Assembly: GCF_024448695.1 (NCBI RefSeq)
Contig: NZ_JAMOHY010000018.1
Location: 1-58,888, forward strand
DNA: 58,888 nucleotides
DNA from: Stutzerimonas stutzeri
GTDB taxonomy: Bacteria; Pseudomonadota; Gammaproteobacteria; Pseudomonadales; Pseudomonadaceae
Direction of reading: 5' to 3'
Shown: positions 1 to 8,981 of the stretch, piece by piece
Layout: every line of letters begins with the position of its first letter
Position numbering within the stretch: position 1 is the first letter of the stretch
The notes under the pieces: model-generated
Told to the model about the DNA's origin: nothing
Seen by the model: only the letters and a program-made list of their open reading frames with translations
Database searches by the model: none
Program-made: the position numbers and the translations under genes

Positions 1-140
1 TCGGCGGTGGGGTCTACCCCGTTGATGGTGCGGTGATGAAGTGGAGGGATTCGCAAGTGATGCAGACTGGGATTACCCGCATCGCCAGCACAAGCGTGCG
101 CTCAAACGCTGAATGGGTTGTCGAAAACAGCACCTACTGA
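1..140 (+). CDS. C-terminal end of an unidentified protein (partial)
   Basis: An open frame enters from the left edge (codons in phase with base 3) and stops with TGA at 138-140. About 45 residues are visible, beginning GGGVYPVDGAVMKWR and ending AEWVVENSTY. I do not recognise the family from this tail. It runs in the same direction as the serine hydrolase and SDR downstream, so it could belong to the same accessory gene set, but a gap of about 110 bases separates it from the next start. The call rests only on the open frame and its stop, so it is weak. Confidence 0.35.
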   Translation, partial: GGGVYPVDGAVMKWRDSQVMQTGITRIASTSVRSNAEWVVENSTY

Positions 141-251
141 TTTCTACCGCTAGCTAGCAGAACCGACGCAGTCAGTGAATTGCCGGCGCTGCGTTTCTGT
201 CTACACTGCGGTAGCTCTTCTCGCTAACCCATGACGTGCTGAGGCCTGCCT

Positions 252-1604
252 ATGCACCGTAACAGTAAGCCCCGCCAGTACGGCTGGATATTGGGTATTT
301 CTATGGCCTTAGGCGCGAGCGTCTTCCCCCTTCAGGGTACGGCCGAAACCCTGGGCACGTTTCCTTCTGCACGCGCGAGCGACCCGATAAAAATGGGCTG
401 GATGCAGGGGTTCCCACCTCCCCGGGACAAGCGCCTGAACTTCGCCGACGGTTCGTTTTTCAAGTTTCCGGCCATGCGCTGGAGCGTTGTGCACATGCGT
501 GAGTTCATGCCCACTGTCAATGTGTCGCGAGGGCTGGGCGCACCGACTCAGTTGCCTCAGAGCCTCGATCCGCACATCGACGCAATCACGTTCCGGCCAT
601 TGAACGCCACTCAAGACATGACCTGGGAAGAGTCGCTGTGGCAGAACTACACCGACGGCATCTTGGTGCTACACAAAGGTCACATCGTTTATGAGCGCTA
701 CTTTGGCGCGCTCACACCCAGCCACCAACACGCCGCGATGTCACTGACAAAATCGCTGACTGGGGCGCTGGGCGCGGTCCTCGTCGCCGAAGGCACGTTG
801 GACGAAAATCGCCCGGTCACCGACTACATCGCCGAACTCGAGGGCTCTGCGTTTGCCGACGCCACCGTGCGGCAAGTGCTGGATATGACGACCGCGCTGC
901 AGTTCAACGAAGACTACGCCAACCCCAACGCCGATATCTGGGCATTCTCGGCAGCCGGCAACCCGCTGCCGAAACCCAGTGATTATCGCGGGGCAATCGG
1001 CTACTACGCCGCGCTGCAAACGATCAAAAAAGCCGGTCCACATGGTGATGCCTTCGGCTACAAAACCCCCAACGCTGACGCCTTGGGCTGGCTCATCGCC
1101 CGGGCCAGCGGCCAATCGGTGGACACACTTCTGGCCGAGCGAGTGTGGAGCAAAATTGGCATGGAACAGGACGGTTACTATTCGGTGGATGAACTGGGCA
1201 CCCCCTTCGCCGGCGGCGGTTTCAACGCCGGTCTGCGCGACCTGGCACGCTTCGGCGAGCTGATTCGCAACAAAGGCAACTGGCAAGGCGAGCAGATTTT
1301 GCCCGCGCGTGCGCTCGAAGACATCGCCAAGGGCGGCAATCAGGCGAAATTCGCCAAAGCCGGATTTAGCGGACTGCTTAACTGGTCATATCGGGACATG
1401 TGGTGGCATACCGGCAACGCGCATGGCGCGTTTGCCGCGCGGGGCGTGCATGGGCAAACCATCTACATCGACCCCACCGCCGAAATGGTCATTGTGCGCT
1501 TCGCCTCACACCCCATTGCCGCCAACAGCGCCAACGATCCCACGTCGCTGCCCGCCTATGCCGCGGTTGCCCAGTATTTAATCGAACGGAGTAACGCCCC
1601 GTGA
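252..1604 (+). CDS. Exported beta-lactamase-family serine hydrolase (6-aminohexanoate-dimer hydrolase-like)
   Basis: The 450-residue product has an N-terminal hydrophobic segment (about residues 14-30) that looks like a signal peptide, then a class C beta-lactamase / penicillin-binding-type esterase domain. The nucleophile motif S-x-x-K is visible as SLTK at Ser164-Lys167. Downstream, a stretch containing ATVRQVLDMTTALQF and the motif GYKTPNADALGW resembles NylB-type hydrolases and related EstB-like esterases. A GAGG sequence lies just ahead of the ATG. The gene overlaps the next one by four bases (GTGA), so the two are probably co-translated. The natural substrate cannot be read from sequence; ester or amide hydrolysis in the periplasm is the family expectation. 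Confidence 0.8.
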   Translation: MHRNSKPRQYGWILGISMALGASVFPLQGTAETLGTFPSARASDPIKMGWMQGFPPPRDKRLNFADGSFFKFPAMRWSVVHMREFMPTVNVSRGLGAPTQLPQSLDPHIDAITFRPLNATQDMTWEESLWQNYTDGILVLHKGHIVYERYFGALTPSHQHAAMSLTKSLTGALGAVLVAEGTLDENRPVTDYIAELEGSAFADATVRQVLDMTTALQFNEDYANPNADIWAFSAAGNPLPKPSDYRGAIGYYAALQTIKKAGPHGDAFGYKTPNADALGWLIARASGQSVDTLLAERVWSKIGMEQDGYYSVDELGTPFAGGGFNAGLRDLARFGELIRNKGNWQGEQILPARALEDIAKGGNQAKFAKAGFSGLLNWSYRDMWWHTGNAHGAFAARGVHGQTIYIDPTAEMVIVRFASHPIAANSANDPTSLPAYAAVAQYLIERSNAP

Positions 1605-2374
1605 AACCGACCGACCTTTTCGATTTGCACGGCAAAGTCGCCATCGTCACCGGTGGTGGCAATGGCATCGGCGCCGCCTGTTGCCGGATGCTGGCCAATT
1701 ACGGGGCCAGCGTGGTCGTCGCCGACTGGAAAGCCGCCGACGCACAAGAAGTCGCCCATGAAGTGACGACCAGCGGCGGCACCGCACTGGCGATGGAATG
1801 CAACGTACTGCGTGAAGACGACCTAATAACGCTGGTGGACCGCACGCTCAGCGAGTACGGCGGGATCCACATTTTGGTCAACAACGCCGGAGGTGGCGGC
1901 GCAGGCAAGGAAAGCCCATTCGAAATTTCCTTAGAGCAATTCGAGCGCCCCTTTCAAATCAATGTGTTCAGTGCTTGGCGCCTGGCGCAGCTATGCGCAC
2001 CGCACATGAAGAAGGCCGGCTACGGTTCGATCATCAATATGTCGTCGATGAGTTCGATCAACAAAAGCCCCGCGATCAGTGCGTATGCCGCCTCCAAAGC
2101 GGCGATCAATCACATGACGGCGAACCTGGCCCATGACTACGGTCCGGAAATTCGCATCAATGCAGTAGGCCCCGGTGCCGTCAGAACCGCGGCCCTGGCA
2201 ACGGTGCTCACCCCCGAAATCGAGGCGCGCATGCTGGCGCACACTCCGATCAAGCGCCTGGGTGAGCCGGATGACATTGCCGGAGCGGTGCTCTACTTTG
2301 CCGCGCCCATCTCAAGCTGGGTCAGCGGGCAAGTGCTATTCGTCAACGGCGGCGGTGTGCAAACGCTGGATTAA
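1601..2374 (+). CDS. Short-chain dehydrogenase/reductase, 7-alpha-hydroxysteroid dehydrogenase-like
   Basis: The 257-residue protein is a classical SDR. The cofactor-binding motif TGGGNGIGA lies near residues 17-25, NNAGGGG follows in the middle, and the catalytic set is Ser149, Tyr162 and Lys166 (YAASK). The glycine-rich NNAGGGG, the segment TPEIEARMLAHTPIKRLGEP and the C-terminal SWVSGQ...GGGVQ closely recall E. coli HdhA, an NAD-dependent 7-alpha-hydroxysteroid dehydrogenase. Translation starts at GTG inside the last codons of the serine hydrolase, so the pair looks like one operon. The true substrate is uncertain, because SDR family resemblance does not fix specificity. Confidence 0.82.
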   Translation: MKPTDLFDLHGKVAIVTGGGNGIGAACCRMLANYGASVVVADWKAADAQEVAHEVTTSGGTALAMECNVLREDDLITLVDRTLSEYGGIHILVNNAGGGGAGKESPFEISLEQFERPFQINVFSAWRLAQLCAPHMKKAGYGSIINMSSMSSINKSPAISAYAASKAAINHMTANLAHDYGPEIRINAVGPGAVRTAALATVLTPEIEARMLAHTPIKRLGEPDDIAGAVLYFAAPISSWVSGQVLFVNGGGVQTLD

Positions 2375-2420
2375 GTGCGTCCCCAAGAAAAAGGGAACAG
2401 CGAGTAGCCTGGAAGTGACG

Positions 2421-2523
2421 CGTGGAAAAGGCTTCGCCGTTTTTCCACCCTACGCAACGTCGAAGCGTCGGCGGAATGGGCAGGTGAGATGGCGTAGGGT
2501 GGATAACGCTTTGCTTATCCACC
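2421..2523. repeat. Pair of inverted REP-like palindromes (family C)
   Basis: Two palindromic units face each other. The first (2421-2455) has arms GTGGAAAAGGC and GTTTTTCCACC and ends CCCTACGC. The second (2492-2523) starts GCGTAGGGTGGATAACGC and closes with GCTTATCCACC. The same GTAGGGTGGA..TCCACC pattern returns at 26916-26992. It sits just ahead of a REP-associated transposase fragment, the usual setting of such repeats in Pseudomonas. Confidence 0.65.
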
Positions 2524-2566
2524 GGTACGATCTTTCCGCCAACATTAAACTCAAGGATGAGCCGTC

Positions 2567-2640
2567 ATGTCCCACTACCTCCGCGCCCGTGTGCCAGGCG
2601 CCATGTATTTCTTCACCGTTAATCTGCTCAACCGTCGAAG
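2567..2640 (+). pseudogene. REP-associated tyrosine transposase (RAYT), N-terminal fragment
   Basis: An ATG at 2567 opens a frame reading MSHYLRARVPGAMYFFTVNL followed by LNRRS. This matches the characteristic N-terminus of Pseudomonas RAYT proteins (Y1 transposase superfamily). It is cut after about 25 codons, where the IS3-type end begins, and the frame stops soon after at 2654-2656. The HUH and tyrosine motifs are lost, so it is not functional. The palindromes just upstream are probably its former substrate repeats. Confidence 0.7.
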
Positions 2641-3242
2641 TGTAGTGGTCTACTAATCCCGGACACCCATTTAGGGCGAGAATGCTCGCCATTCACAGGT
2701 GTTCGATGAGCAGGCAACGACGTACTTTCACTCCCCAGTTCAAGCACGAGGCAGCCAGCTTGGTGCTCGACCAGGGTTACAGCTGTCCCGAGGCAGCCAA
2801 ATTCCTTGATGTAGGTGAGACCGCACTGCGGCGCTGGGTCAACCAGTTGCAGCTGGAGCGCGGTAGCATTACACCTACTGCCAAAGCACTTACGCCTGAG
2901 CAGCAAACCATTCAGGAGTTTCAAGCCCGCATCAACCGGCTGGAGCTTGAGAAGAAAATCTTAAAGGAGGCCACTGCGCTCTTGATGGCCGAAGAGCACG
3001 GGCGCAGACGTTGAAGTCGATTCGGCAGTTAGCAGCACGCTACCCCGTTCAACTGCTGTGTTCAGTGTTTGAACTGCCCCGTTCCTGTTACTACGCCCAT
3101 ATGGTTCGGCGCCGCCGCATGGATGTTCGGCGGGTGGGTTTACGCAGCCGCATCAACGAGCTTTTCAGCCAAAGTCGTAGCTCAGCTGGCAGCCGCAGTA
3201 TCGTTGCCATGCTTAGGGATGAAAACGCCTATCCGCGAACAG
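2641..3242 (+). mobile_element. IS3-family insertion sequence remnant, right part missing
   Basis: The left end shows TGGTCTACTAATCCCGGACA near 2645-2664, the kind of terminal repeat found on IS3-group elements. orfA is complete, and orfB is open only for about 78 codons before resemblance to IS3 transposases stops near 3242. No matching right inverted repeat (the reverse complement of the left end) is visible before tRNA-Pro, so the element has lost its right half. It has interrupted the RAYT gene at 2640. The exact right border is uncertain. Confidence 0.7.
2706..3014 (+). CDS. IS3-family transposase OrfA (helix-turn-helix subunit)
   Basis: The 102-residue product begins MSRQRRTFTPQFKHEAASLV, the standard start of IS3-group OrfA proteins. 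A helix-turn-helix follows (about residues 10-55, with ALRRWVNQLQ), then a leucine-rich coiled coil (about 65-95) ending with ALLMAEEH. This part binds the element ends in intact IS3 elements. The ATG at 2706 was preferred over an upstream non-ATG start because it matches the family N-terminus. Its partner orfB is truncated, so OrfA alone should not transpose. Confidence 0.85.
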   Translation: MSRQRRTFTPQFKHEAASLVLDQGYSCPEAAKFLDVGETALRRWVNQLQLERGSITPTAKALTPEQQTIQEFQARINRLELEKKILKEATALLMAEEHGRRR

Positions 3243-3376
3243 ACCTAGCAGTAAACGATTGCAGATATGCCGGAAGCCCTGACAGCCTAGTCAATCTCAA
3301 TTGGCAACCAGAAAGCCTTTTTCTGGGAAGCGGCCTAAAATCAGCGGACATAAAAAATCCAGTCGCCGTTAAGTGA
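3011..3376 (+). pseudogene. IS3-family transposase OrfB, truncated
   Basis: The frame starts at TTG 3011, overlapping the end of orfA by four bases, and reads like IS3 OrfB for the first 75-78 residues (LPRSCYYAH, SRSSAGSRSIVAMLRDEN). After about 3242 the sequence no longer resembles a transposase, and it stops at 3374-3376. The whole DDE integrase domain is absent. In intact relatives OrfB is made as a frameshifted OrfAB fusion. The remaining tail is junk coding into whatever sequence the deletion joined. Confidence 0.75.
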
Positions 3377-3385
3377 CTGGATTTT
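3354..3385 (-). terminator. Rho-independent terminator downstream of tRNA-Pro(GGG)
   Basis: Arms AAAATCCAGTC (3354-3364) and GACTGGATTTT (3375-3385) are perfectly complementary. On the minus strand the hairpin is followed by a T run (TTTTTT), 12 bases past the tRNA 3' end. It also carries Ts on the plus side, so it could stop transcripts arriving from the IS remnant. Confidence 0.8.
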
Positions 3386-3397
3386 CTAGGGATTTTT

Positions 3398-3475
<78 letters not shown>

Positions 3476-3480
3476 CTAGT

Positions 3481-3538
3481 GTTTTCAGCACTGCTGAAAA
3501 CGGATCGAACTATACCTTAAGCACCTGAAAATGTGAAA
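3481..3538 (-). promoter_or_regulatory. Probable tRNA-Pro promoter with a hairpin at the 5' leader
   Basis: On the minus strand a TTTCAC (3533-3538) and TATAGT (3509-3514) are separated by 18 bases, fitting -35 and -10 boxes upstream of tRNA-Pro. Between the -10 box and the tRNA lies a perfect 9-bp hairpin (arms GTTTTCAGC and GCTGAAAAC, 3481-3501), ending 6 bases before the mature 5' end. The hairpin could also be the end signal of the merR transcript, although no T run follows it. Confidence 0.45.
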
Positions 3539-3559
3539 GTTTTTTAGCACTCCGGTGGA

Positions 3560-3916
3560 TTATTTCCGCAGGACTTGCAGCACTTCTTCAAGTTCCGAAA
3601 TCATCTGCCGGATCATTTGCTTGTACTGGGTAGTGTCTTCCCGGGCTTCTTCGCTGGAGAGGCGTTGCCTCGCACCACCAATGGTGAAGCCCTGGTCGTA
3701 GAGGAGCGCCCGGATCTGGCGAATCATCAGCACGTCCTGACGCTGGTAATAACGCCTGTTGCCACGGCGCTTTACTGGATTGAGTTGTGAAAACTCTTGC
3801 TCCCAGTAACGCAGCACATGGGGCTTTACCGCGCAGAGTTCGCTGACTTCACCGATGGTGAAATAGCGTTTGCCCGGAATCGTCGGGAGCTCGTCGTTAT
3901 GGCTTGGTTCCAGCAT
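3560..3916 (-). CDS. MerR-family transcriptional regulator (PA2737-type)
   Basis: This 118-residue protein has a winged helix-turn-helix of the MerR type: [22 protein letters not shown] near residues 18-40 (split here as [10 protein letters not shown] and [10 protein letters not shown]), then [21 protein letters not shown] short helical tail follows, ending [10 protein letters not shown], with no effector domain or metal-binding cysteine cluster. It overlaps the 3' end of ihfA by 20 bases and ends the conserved thrS-to-ihfA block seen in pseudomonads. Its target genes are unknown. It is close in length and sequence to the P. aeruginosa gene at the same place. Confidence 0.88.
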   Translation of the reverse strand: MLEPSHNDELPTIPGKRYFTIGEVSELCAVKPHVLRYWEQEFSQLNPVKRRGNRRYYQRQDVLMIRQIRALLYDQGFTIGGARQRLSSEEAREDTTQYKQMIRQMISELEEVLQVLRK

Positions 3917-4199
3917 AGGTCTCGACCCTGGCTTTGAGTTTCTGCCCCGGACGGAACGTCACGACACGGCGTGCCGTGATCGGTATTTCCTCGCCTGTCT
4001 TCGGATTACGGCCAGGCCGCTGTCGCTTGTCGCGCAGGTCGAAGTTGCCGAATCCGGACAACTTGACCTGTTCGTTATGCTCCAGCGCCTGGCGAATTTC
4101 CTCAAAAAACAGCTCGACCAGCTCCTTGGCCTCGCGCTTGTTCAAGCCTAGCTCTTCATAAAGACGTTCGGCCATTTCAGCTTTCGTCAGAGCCCCCAT
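3897..4199 (-). CDS. ihfA: Integration host factor subunit alpha
   Basis: The 100-residue product is a typical HU/IHF-family DNA-bending protein. It begins [19 protein letters not shown] and contains the beta-arm signature [21 protein letters not shown] (residues about 48-68, the PGRNP turn being the DNA-intercalating tip), then [11 protein letters not shown]. It pairs with IhfB to bend DNA in recombination, replication and sigma-54 promoters. It lies three bases downstream of pheT, as in E. coli and other gammaproteobacteria, so it is probably transcribed at least partly from the pheST promoter. Confidence 0.97.
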   Translation of the reverse strand: MGALTKAEMAERLYEELGLNKREAKELVELFFEEIRQALEHNEQVKLSGFGNFDLRDKRQRPGRNPKTGEEIPITARRVVTFRPGQKLKARVETYAGTKP

Positions 4200-4202
4200 A
4201 CG

Positions 4203-6581
4203 CTATTTCCTTAACGTGGCGTTGTACCTTTCTTCCAGGGAAGTGAGAATTTGCTGCATCGCACTACTCACCTCATCGTCGTTTAGAGTGCGCGAAGGGT
4301 GCTGCCAGGTCAAGCCAACTGCCACACTTTTGCTAAGCGGATCAATACCTTTACCCTGATAGACGTCAAATAGCTTGAGGTCCGTCAGGTTATCGCCCGC
4401 CGCTTCGCGAATGCAGGTCAATACATCACCTGCGGGAACATCGACTGCCACCAGAATCGCCAGATCGCGACGCACCTCGGGGAAGCGCGACAGTTCGCTG
4501 AAGCGTGGCAGCCGCCCCTCACTGATTTCCGCAAGCAGCAGTTCGAATAGGTAGACCGGCTGGTCAATACCCAGGCTGGCGGCCAGCTCAGGATGCAGGC
4601 TGCCGGCGAAACCGACCAAGCGCCCTTCGCGCTCAATACGAGCCGTCTGCCCCGGATGCAGGGCAGGATGCTCGGTTGCAATGAAGGTATAGGTAGCGGC
4701 GTCGCCAGCGTAGCCGAGTACGGCCTCGATATCGGCTTTCATGTCATGGAAGTCGACAGCCTCGCGCCCATTGCTCCAGGCTTCCGGCAGACGGCTGCCT
4801 GTGACGACACCAGCCAGCATCGCCTCCTGCTTCAGATCACCAAGTTGACCGACAAAACGCAGCCCGCTTTCGAACAGGCGAACCCGCGTCTGCTGACGAT
4901 TAAGGTTGTATTGCAGCGCCTTGATCAGACCTGGCCACAGGGTCGCCCGCATGGCGGCCATGTCCGAGGAAATCGGGTTGGCCAGTTGCAGCGGCTCAAC
5001 GCCAGGGCTGAACAGTTCGAACAGCTTCGGATCGATGAAACTGTAGGTAATTGCCTCCTGATAGCCACGCGCAACCAGCAGACGGCGCAGCGCTGGCAGT
5101 TCTGCACGAGCTTCCGGGCTGGCCTCGGGCGCTAGGCGCGCCTGGGGATAACGCACTGGCAAGCGATCGTAGCCATACAACCGCCCCAGCTCTTCGATAA
5201 GGTCAACTTCAAGGCTGATATCAAAGCGATGGCTGGGCACGCTGACTTCCCAGCAGCCCTGCGACTTTTCGACAATGCCAAGGCCCAGTGCAGAAAGGAG
5301 CGAGACCACCTGCCCCGCCGGCATTTCCAGCCCAAGCATCTGATCGATACGCTCGGCACGCAACACAATCGGCGCGACATCCGGCAGATCAGCCTCGCTG
5401 GCGGCTTCGATCACCGGACCTGCATTGCCGCCAACGATCTGCAGCAGTAGTGCGGTGGCCCGCTCCATGGCACGACGGGCAAGCCTGGAATCCACACCAC
5501 GCTCGTAACGATGGGAGGCGTCGGTGTGCAGACCATAAGAACGCGCCTTGCCCGCCAGTGCGATGGTGTCGAAGAAGGCGCTCTCAAGGAACAGGTCCTG
5601 CGTCGAAGCGCTCACACCGCTGTGTTCGCCACCCATCACACCAGCAATCGCGAGCGGACGCTGATGGTCGGCAATCACCAGCGTGTCAGCACGCAGTTGC
5701 ACTTTCTGGCCGTCGAGTAGAACCAGTTCTTCCCGCTCTTGCGCCATCCTCACCCTGATGCCGCCGTTGATTTCGGCAAGATCAAAGGCATGCAGCGGCT
5801 GCCCCAGTTCGAGCATCACGTAATTGGTGACATCCACCACCGCATCGATGCTGCGGATATCGGAGCGACGCAGACGCTCAACCATCCACAGCGGCGTCGG
5901 ACGCGACAGGTCGACGCCACTGATCACGCGACCGAGATAACGCGGGCAGGCTTTCGGAGCAAGCACTTCAACGGGACGTACCTCATCGTGTACGGCTGCT
6001 ACCGGCGCAATATCGACTGGCACAACCTGCGCGCCGTAAATCGCACCCACTTCGCGAGCAAGCCCGGCGATGGACAGGCAATCGCCCCTGTTCGGAGTCA
6101 GACCGATTTCGATGCTCGCATCGTCCAGCCCCAGGTATTCACGCAGATCACCGCCCACCGGAGAATCCGGCGCCAACTCCATCAGCCCGCTGTCATCGGT
6201 GCCAATCTGCAGCTCGGTTTCCGAGCACAACATGCCATTGGACTCGACGCCACGCAGCTTGGCCTTCTTGATCTTGAAATCACCCGGCAGCTTTGCACCG
6301 ATCATGGCGAAGGGAATTTTCAGGCCGGGACGCACATTCGGCGCACCACAGACCACCTGAAGGGTTTCGCTGCCATTGCTGACCTGGCACACGCGCAGCT
6401 TGTCGGCATCGGGATGCGGTTCGGTGCTCAACACTTCCCCCACCACCACGCCGCTGAATTCGCCGGCAACCGGAGTGACCGCATCCACTTCCAGACCAAC
6501 CATAGATAGACGCGCCACAAGCTCCTCGCGGGAAACCTGTGGATTGACCCAAGTACGCAACCACTGTTCGCTGAATTTCAT
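4203..6581 (-). CDS. pheT: Phenylalanine--tRNA ligase beta subunit
   Basis: The 792-residue protein matches the length and domain order of bacterial PheT. There is an N-terminal tRNA-binding EMAP-like fold (GEVLSTEPHPDADKLRVC near residues 47-64), a B3/B4 editing region, B5 domains, a catalytic-like core without the active site, and a C-terminal anticodon-binding FDX-ACB domain (FPEVRRDLAILV). With PheS it forms the alpha2-beta2 enzyme that charges tRNA-Phe in the cytoplasm, and it carries the editing site for mischarged tyrosine. It lies 36 bases after pheS and 3 bases before ihfA. Confidence 0.97.
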   Translation of the reverse strand: MKFSEQWLRTWVNPQVSREELVARLSMVGLEVDAVTPVAGEFSGVVVGEVLSTEPHPDADKLRVCQVSNGSETLQVVCGAPNVRPGLKIPFAMIGAKLPGDFKIKKAKLRGVESNGMLCSETELQIGTDDSGLMELAPDSPVGGDLREYLGLDDASIEIGLTPNRGDCLSIAGLAREVGAIYGAQVVPVDIAPVAAVHDEVRPVEVLAPKACPRYLGRVISGVDLSRPTPLWMVERLRRSDIRSIDAVVDVTNYVMLELGQPLHAFDLAEINGGIRVRMAQEREELVLLDGQKVQLRADTLVIADHQRPLAIAGVMGGEHSGVSASTQDLFLESAFFDTIALAGKARSYGLHTDASHRYERGVDSRLARRAMERATALLLQIVGGNAGPVIEAASEADLPDVAPIVLRAERIDQMLGLEMPAGQVVSLLSALGLGIVEKSQGCWEVSVPSHRFDISLEVDLIEELGRLYGYDRLPVRYPQARLAPEASPEARAELPALRRLLVARGYQEAITYSFIDPKLFELFSPGVEPLQLANPISSDMAAMRATLWPGLIKALQYNLNRQQTRVRLFESGLRFVGQLGDLKQEAMLAGVVTGSRLPEAWSNGREAVDFHDMKADIEAVLGYAGDAATYTFIATEHPALHPGQTARIEREGRLVGFAGSLHPELAASLGIDQPVYLFELLLAEISEGRLPRFSELSRFPEVRRDLAILVAVDVPAGDVLTCIREAAGDNLTDLKLFDVYQGKGIDPLSKSVAVGLTWQHPSRTLNDDEVSSAMQQILTSLEERYNATLRK

Positions 6582-6617
6582 CCTGCTCTCCCAAAGATGC
6601 TTTGACTGGACCCGGAC

Positions 6618-7709
<1,092 letters not shown>

Positions 7710-7720
7710 TCAGATACGAA

Positions 7721-7751
7721 ATAGGGGAAGAGCACAAGGCTCTTCCCCTAT
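7721..7751 (-). terminator. Strong hairpin between rplT and pheS (terminator or attenuator)
   Basis: A 13-base perfect arm (ATAGGGGAAGAGC with GCTCTTCCCCTAT) around a 5-base loop lies 40 bases after rplT and about 90 bases before pheS. On the minus strand it is followed by TTTCGT, a short T run. It could terminate the infC-rpmI-rplT transcript. No leader peptide rich in Phe codons is visible ahead of it. Confidence 0.7.
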
Positions 7752-7791
7752 CGGTGACACTACGGATCCGAAGATCCGATTATCGATGGGC

Positions 7792-8148
7792 TTAGGCCAG
7801 AGAAGCTTTAGCTTTTTCGACAATCGCAGCAAAAGCTGCTTTTTCGTTCACTGCCAACTCGGCCAGAACCTTGCGGTCGATCTCGATGGCTGCTTTTTTC
7901 AGGCCAGCGATCAAACGGCTGTAAGACAGACCGTTTACACGCGCACCGGCGTTGATACGAGCAATCCACAGAGCGCGGAACTGACGCTTCCGCTGACGGC
8001 GGTCACGGTAGGCGTATTGGCCAGCCTTGATTACCGCCTGCTTGGCAACACGGAACACGCGCGAACGAGCGCCGTAGTAGCCTTTTGCGAGTTTCAGGAT
8101 TTTCTTGTGACGGCGACGAGCGACGACGCCACGCTTAACACGAGCCAT
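7792..8148 (-). CDS. rplT: 50S ribosomal protein L20
   Basis: The 118-residue basic protein begins [20 protein letters not shown], the standard L20 start, and continues [23 protein letters not shown]20 is needed early in 50S assembly. In other gammaproteobacteria it represses its own operon by binding the rpmI leader. It lies 25 bases after rpmI in the infC-rpmI-rplT order. Length and sequence are ordinary for the family. Confidence 0.98.
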   Translation of the reverse strand: MARVKRGVVARRRHKKILKLAKGYYGARSRVFRVAKQAVIKAGQYAYRDRRQRKRQFRALWIARINAGARVNGLSYSRLIAGLKKAAIEIDRKVLAELAVNEKAAFAAIVEKAKASLA

Positions 8149-8173
8149 GAGTTATTCCTCTATTCTTGACCGA

Positions 8174-8368
8174 TTAACGTACGCGCAGCATGCGCTCTAC
8201 TTTTGCTTTGTCAGACGGGTGCATCAGAGATGTACCACGCAGCTGACGCTTACGCTTGGTAGACATTTTGGTCAGGATGTGGCTCTTGAAAGCGTGCTTG
8301 TGCTTGAAGCCATTAGCCGTCTTTTTGAAGCGCTTCGCAGCGCCACTTTTAGTCTTCATCTTTGGCAT
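8174..8368 (-). CDS. rpmI: 50S ribosomal protein L35
   Basis: The 64-residue product [20 protein letters not shown] is an unmistakable L35 (the sequence continues [20 protein letters not shown]). It lies between infC and rplT, the invariant bacterial order. The 62-base gap from infC could hold the L20-binding operator known in enterobacteria, but I did not identify a matching pseudoknot here. Confidence 0.98.
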   Translation of the reverse strand: MPKMKTKSGAAKRFKKTANGFKHKHAFKSHILTKMSTKRKRQLRGTSLMHPSDKAKVERMLRVR

Positions 8369-8430
8369 GTTCGGTACTCCACAGTGTGGGTGATTACAAA
8401 TAACCGCAAGGCCTGCCAGTGCCCTGGGGG

Positions 8431-8979
8431 TTACTTTTTCTTCTTGGGAGCGATGACCATGATCAGCTGGCGTCCTTCCATCTTCGGATGCTGTTCGACC
8501 GAACCATATTCAACCAGGTCACCCTCGACCCGCTTCAACAGTTCCATCCCCAGCTCCTGATGGGCCATCTCACGACCGCGGAATCTCAACGATACCTTGG
8601 CCCTGTCCCCTTCACTCAGGAAACGTATCAGGTTGCGTAGCTTGACCTGATAGTCACCCTCTTCCGTCCCTGGGCGAAACTTGACTTCTTTCACCTGGAT
8701 CTGCTTCTGGTTTTTCTTCGCCGCAGCAACCTGCTTCTTTTTCTCGAACAGGTGCTTGCCGTAATCCATCACACGGCATACGGGAGGTGATGCATCGGCG
8801 GAGATTTCCACCAGATCCAGCTTCGCTTCTTCAGCGATACGAAGCGCTTCATCAATCGAGACGATGCCAACCTGCTCGCCATCAGCACCAATCAAACGGA
8901 CCTCACGAGCCGAGATATTCTCGTTGATCGGGGCCTTGGGTGCAGCTCGTTTATCCTGTCTCATTTCACGCTTAATAAT
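8431..8979 (-). CDS. infC: Translation initiation factor IF-3 (AUU start)
   Basis: IF-3 binds the 30S subunit, rejects wrong initiator pairings and prevents 70S association. The frame has N-domain [16 protein letters not shown] and C-domain [17 protein letters not shown] and ends MVIAPKKKK. The first ATG (8964) would give 177 residues, but the family extends further as IKRE before MRQDK. I place the start at ATT 8979 (182 residues), five bases after GGAG (8985-8988). A second ATT (8976) directly follows and is the alternative. An AUU start is the known device by which IF-3 represses its own translation. The Shine-Dalgarno lies within the last codons of thrS. Confidence 0.93.
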   Translation of the reverse strand: MIKREMRQDKRAAPKAPINENISAREVRLIGADGEQVGIVSIDEALRIAEEAKLDLVEISADASPPVCRVMDYGKHLFEKKKQVAAAKKNQKQIQVKEVKFRPGTEEGDYQVKLRNLIRFLSEGDRAKVSLRFRGREMAHQELGMELLKRVEGDLVEYGSVEQHPKMEGRQLIMVIAPKKKK

Positions 8980-8981
8980 GA

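Noticed and set aside
1..3390. Duplicated 3' end of tRNA-Pro as an island attachment site
   Set aside because: I looked for the tRNA 3' terminal sequence inside the visible accessory part and did not find it; the far border may be outside the window.
7752..7791. Possible pheM-type leader peptide ahead of the pheS hairpin
   Set aside because: No start codon followed by a run of Phe codons is present in this short stretch.
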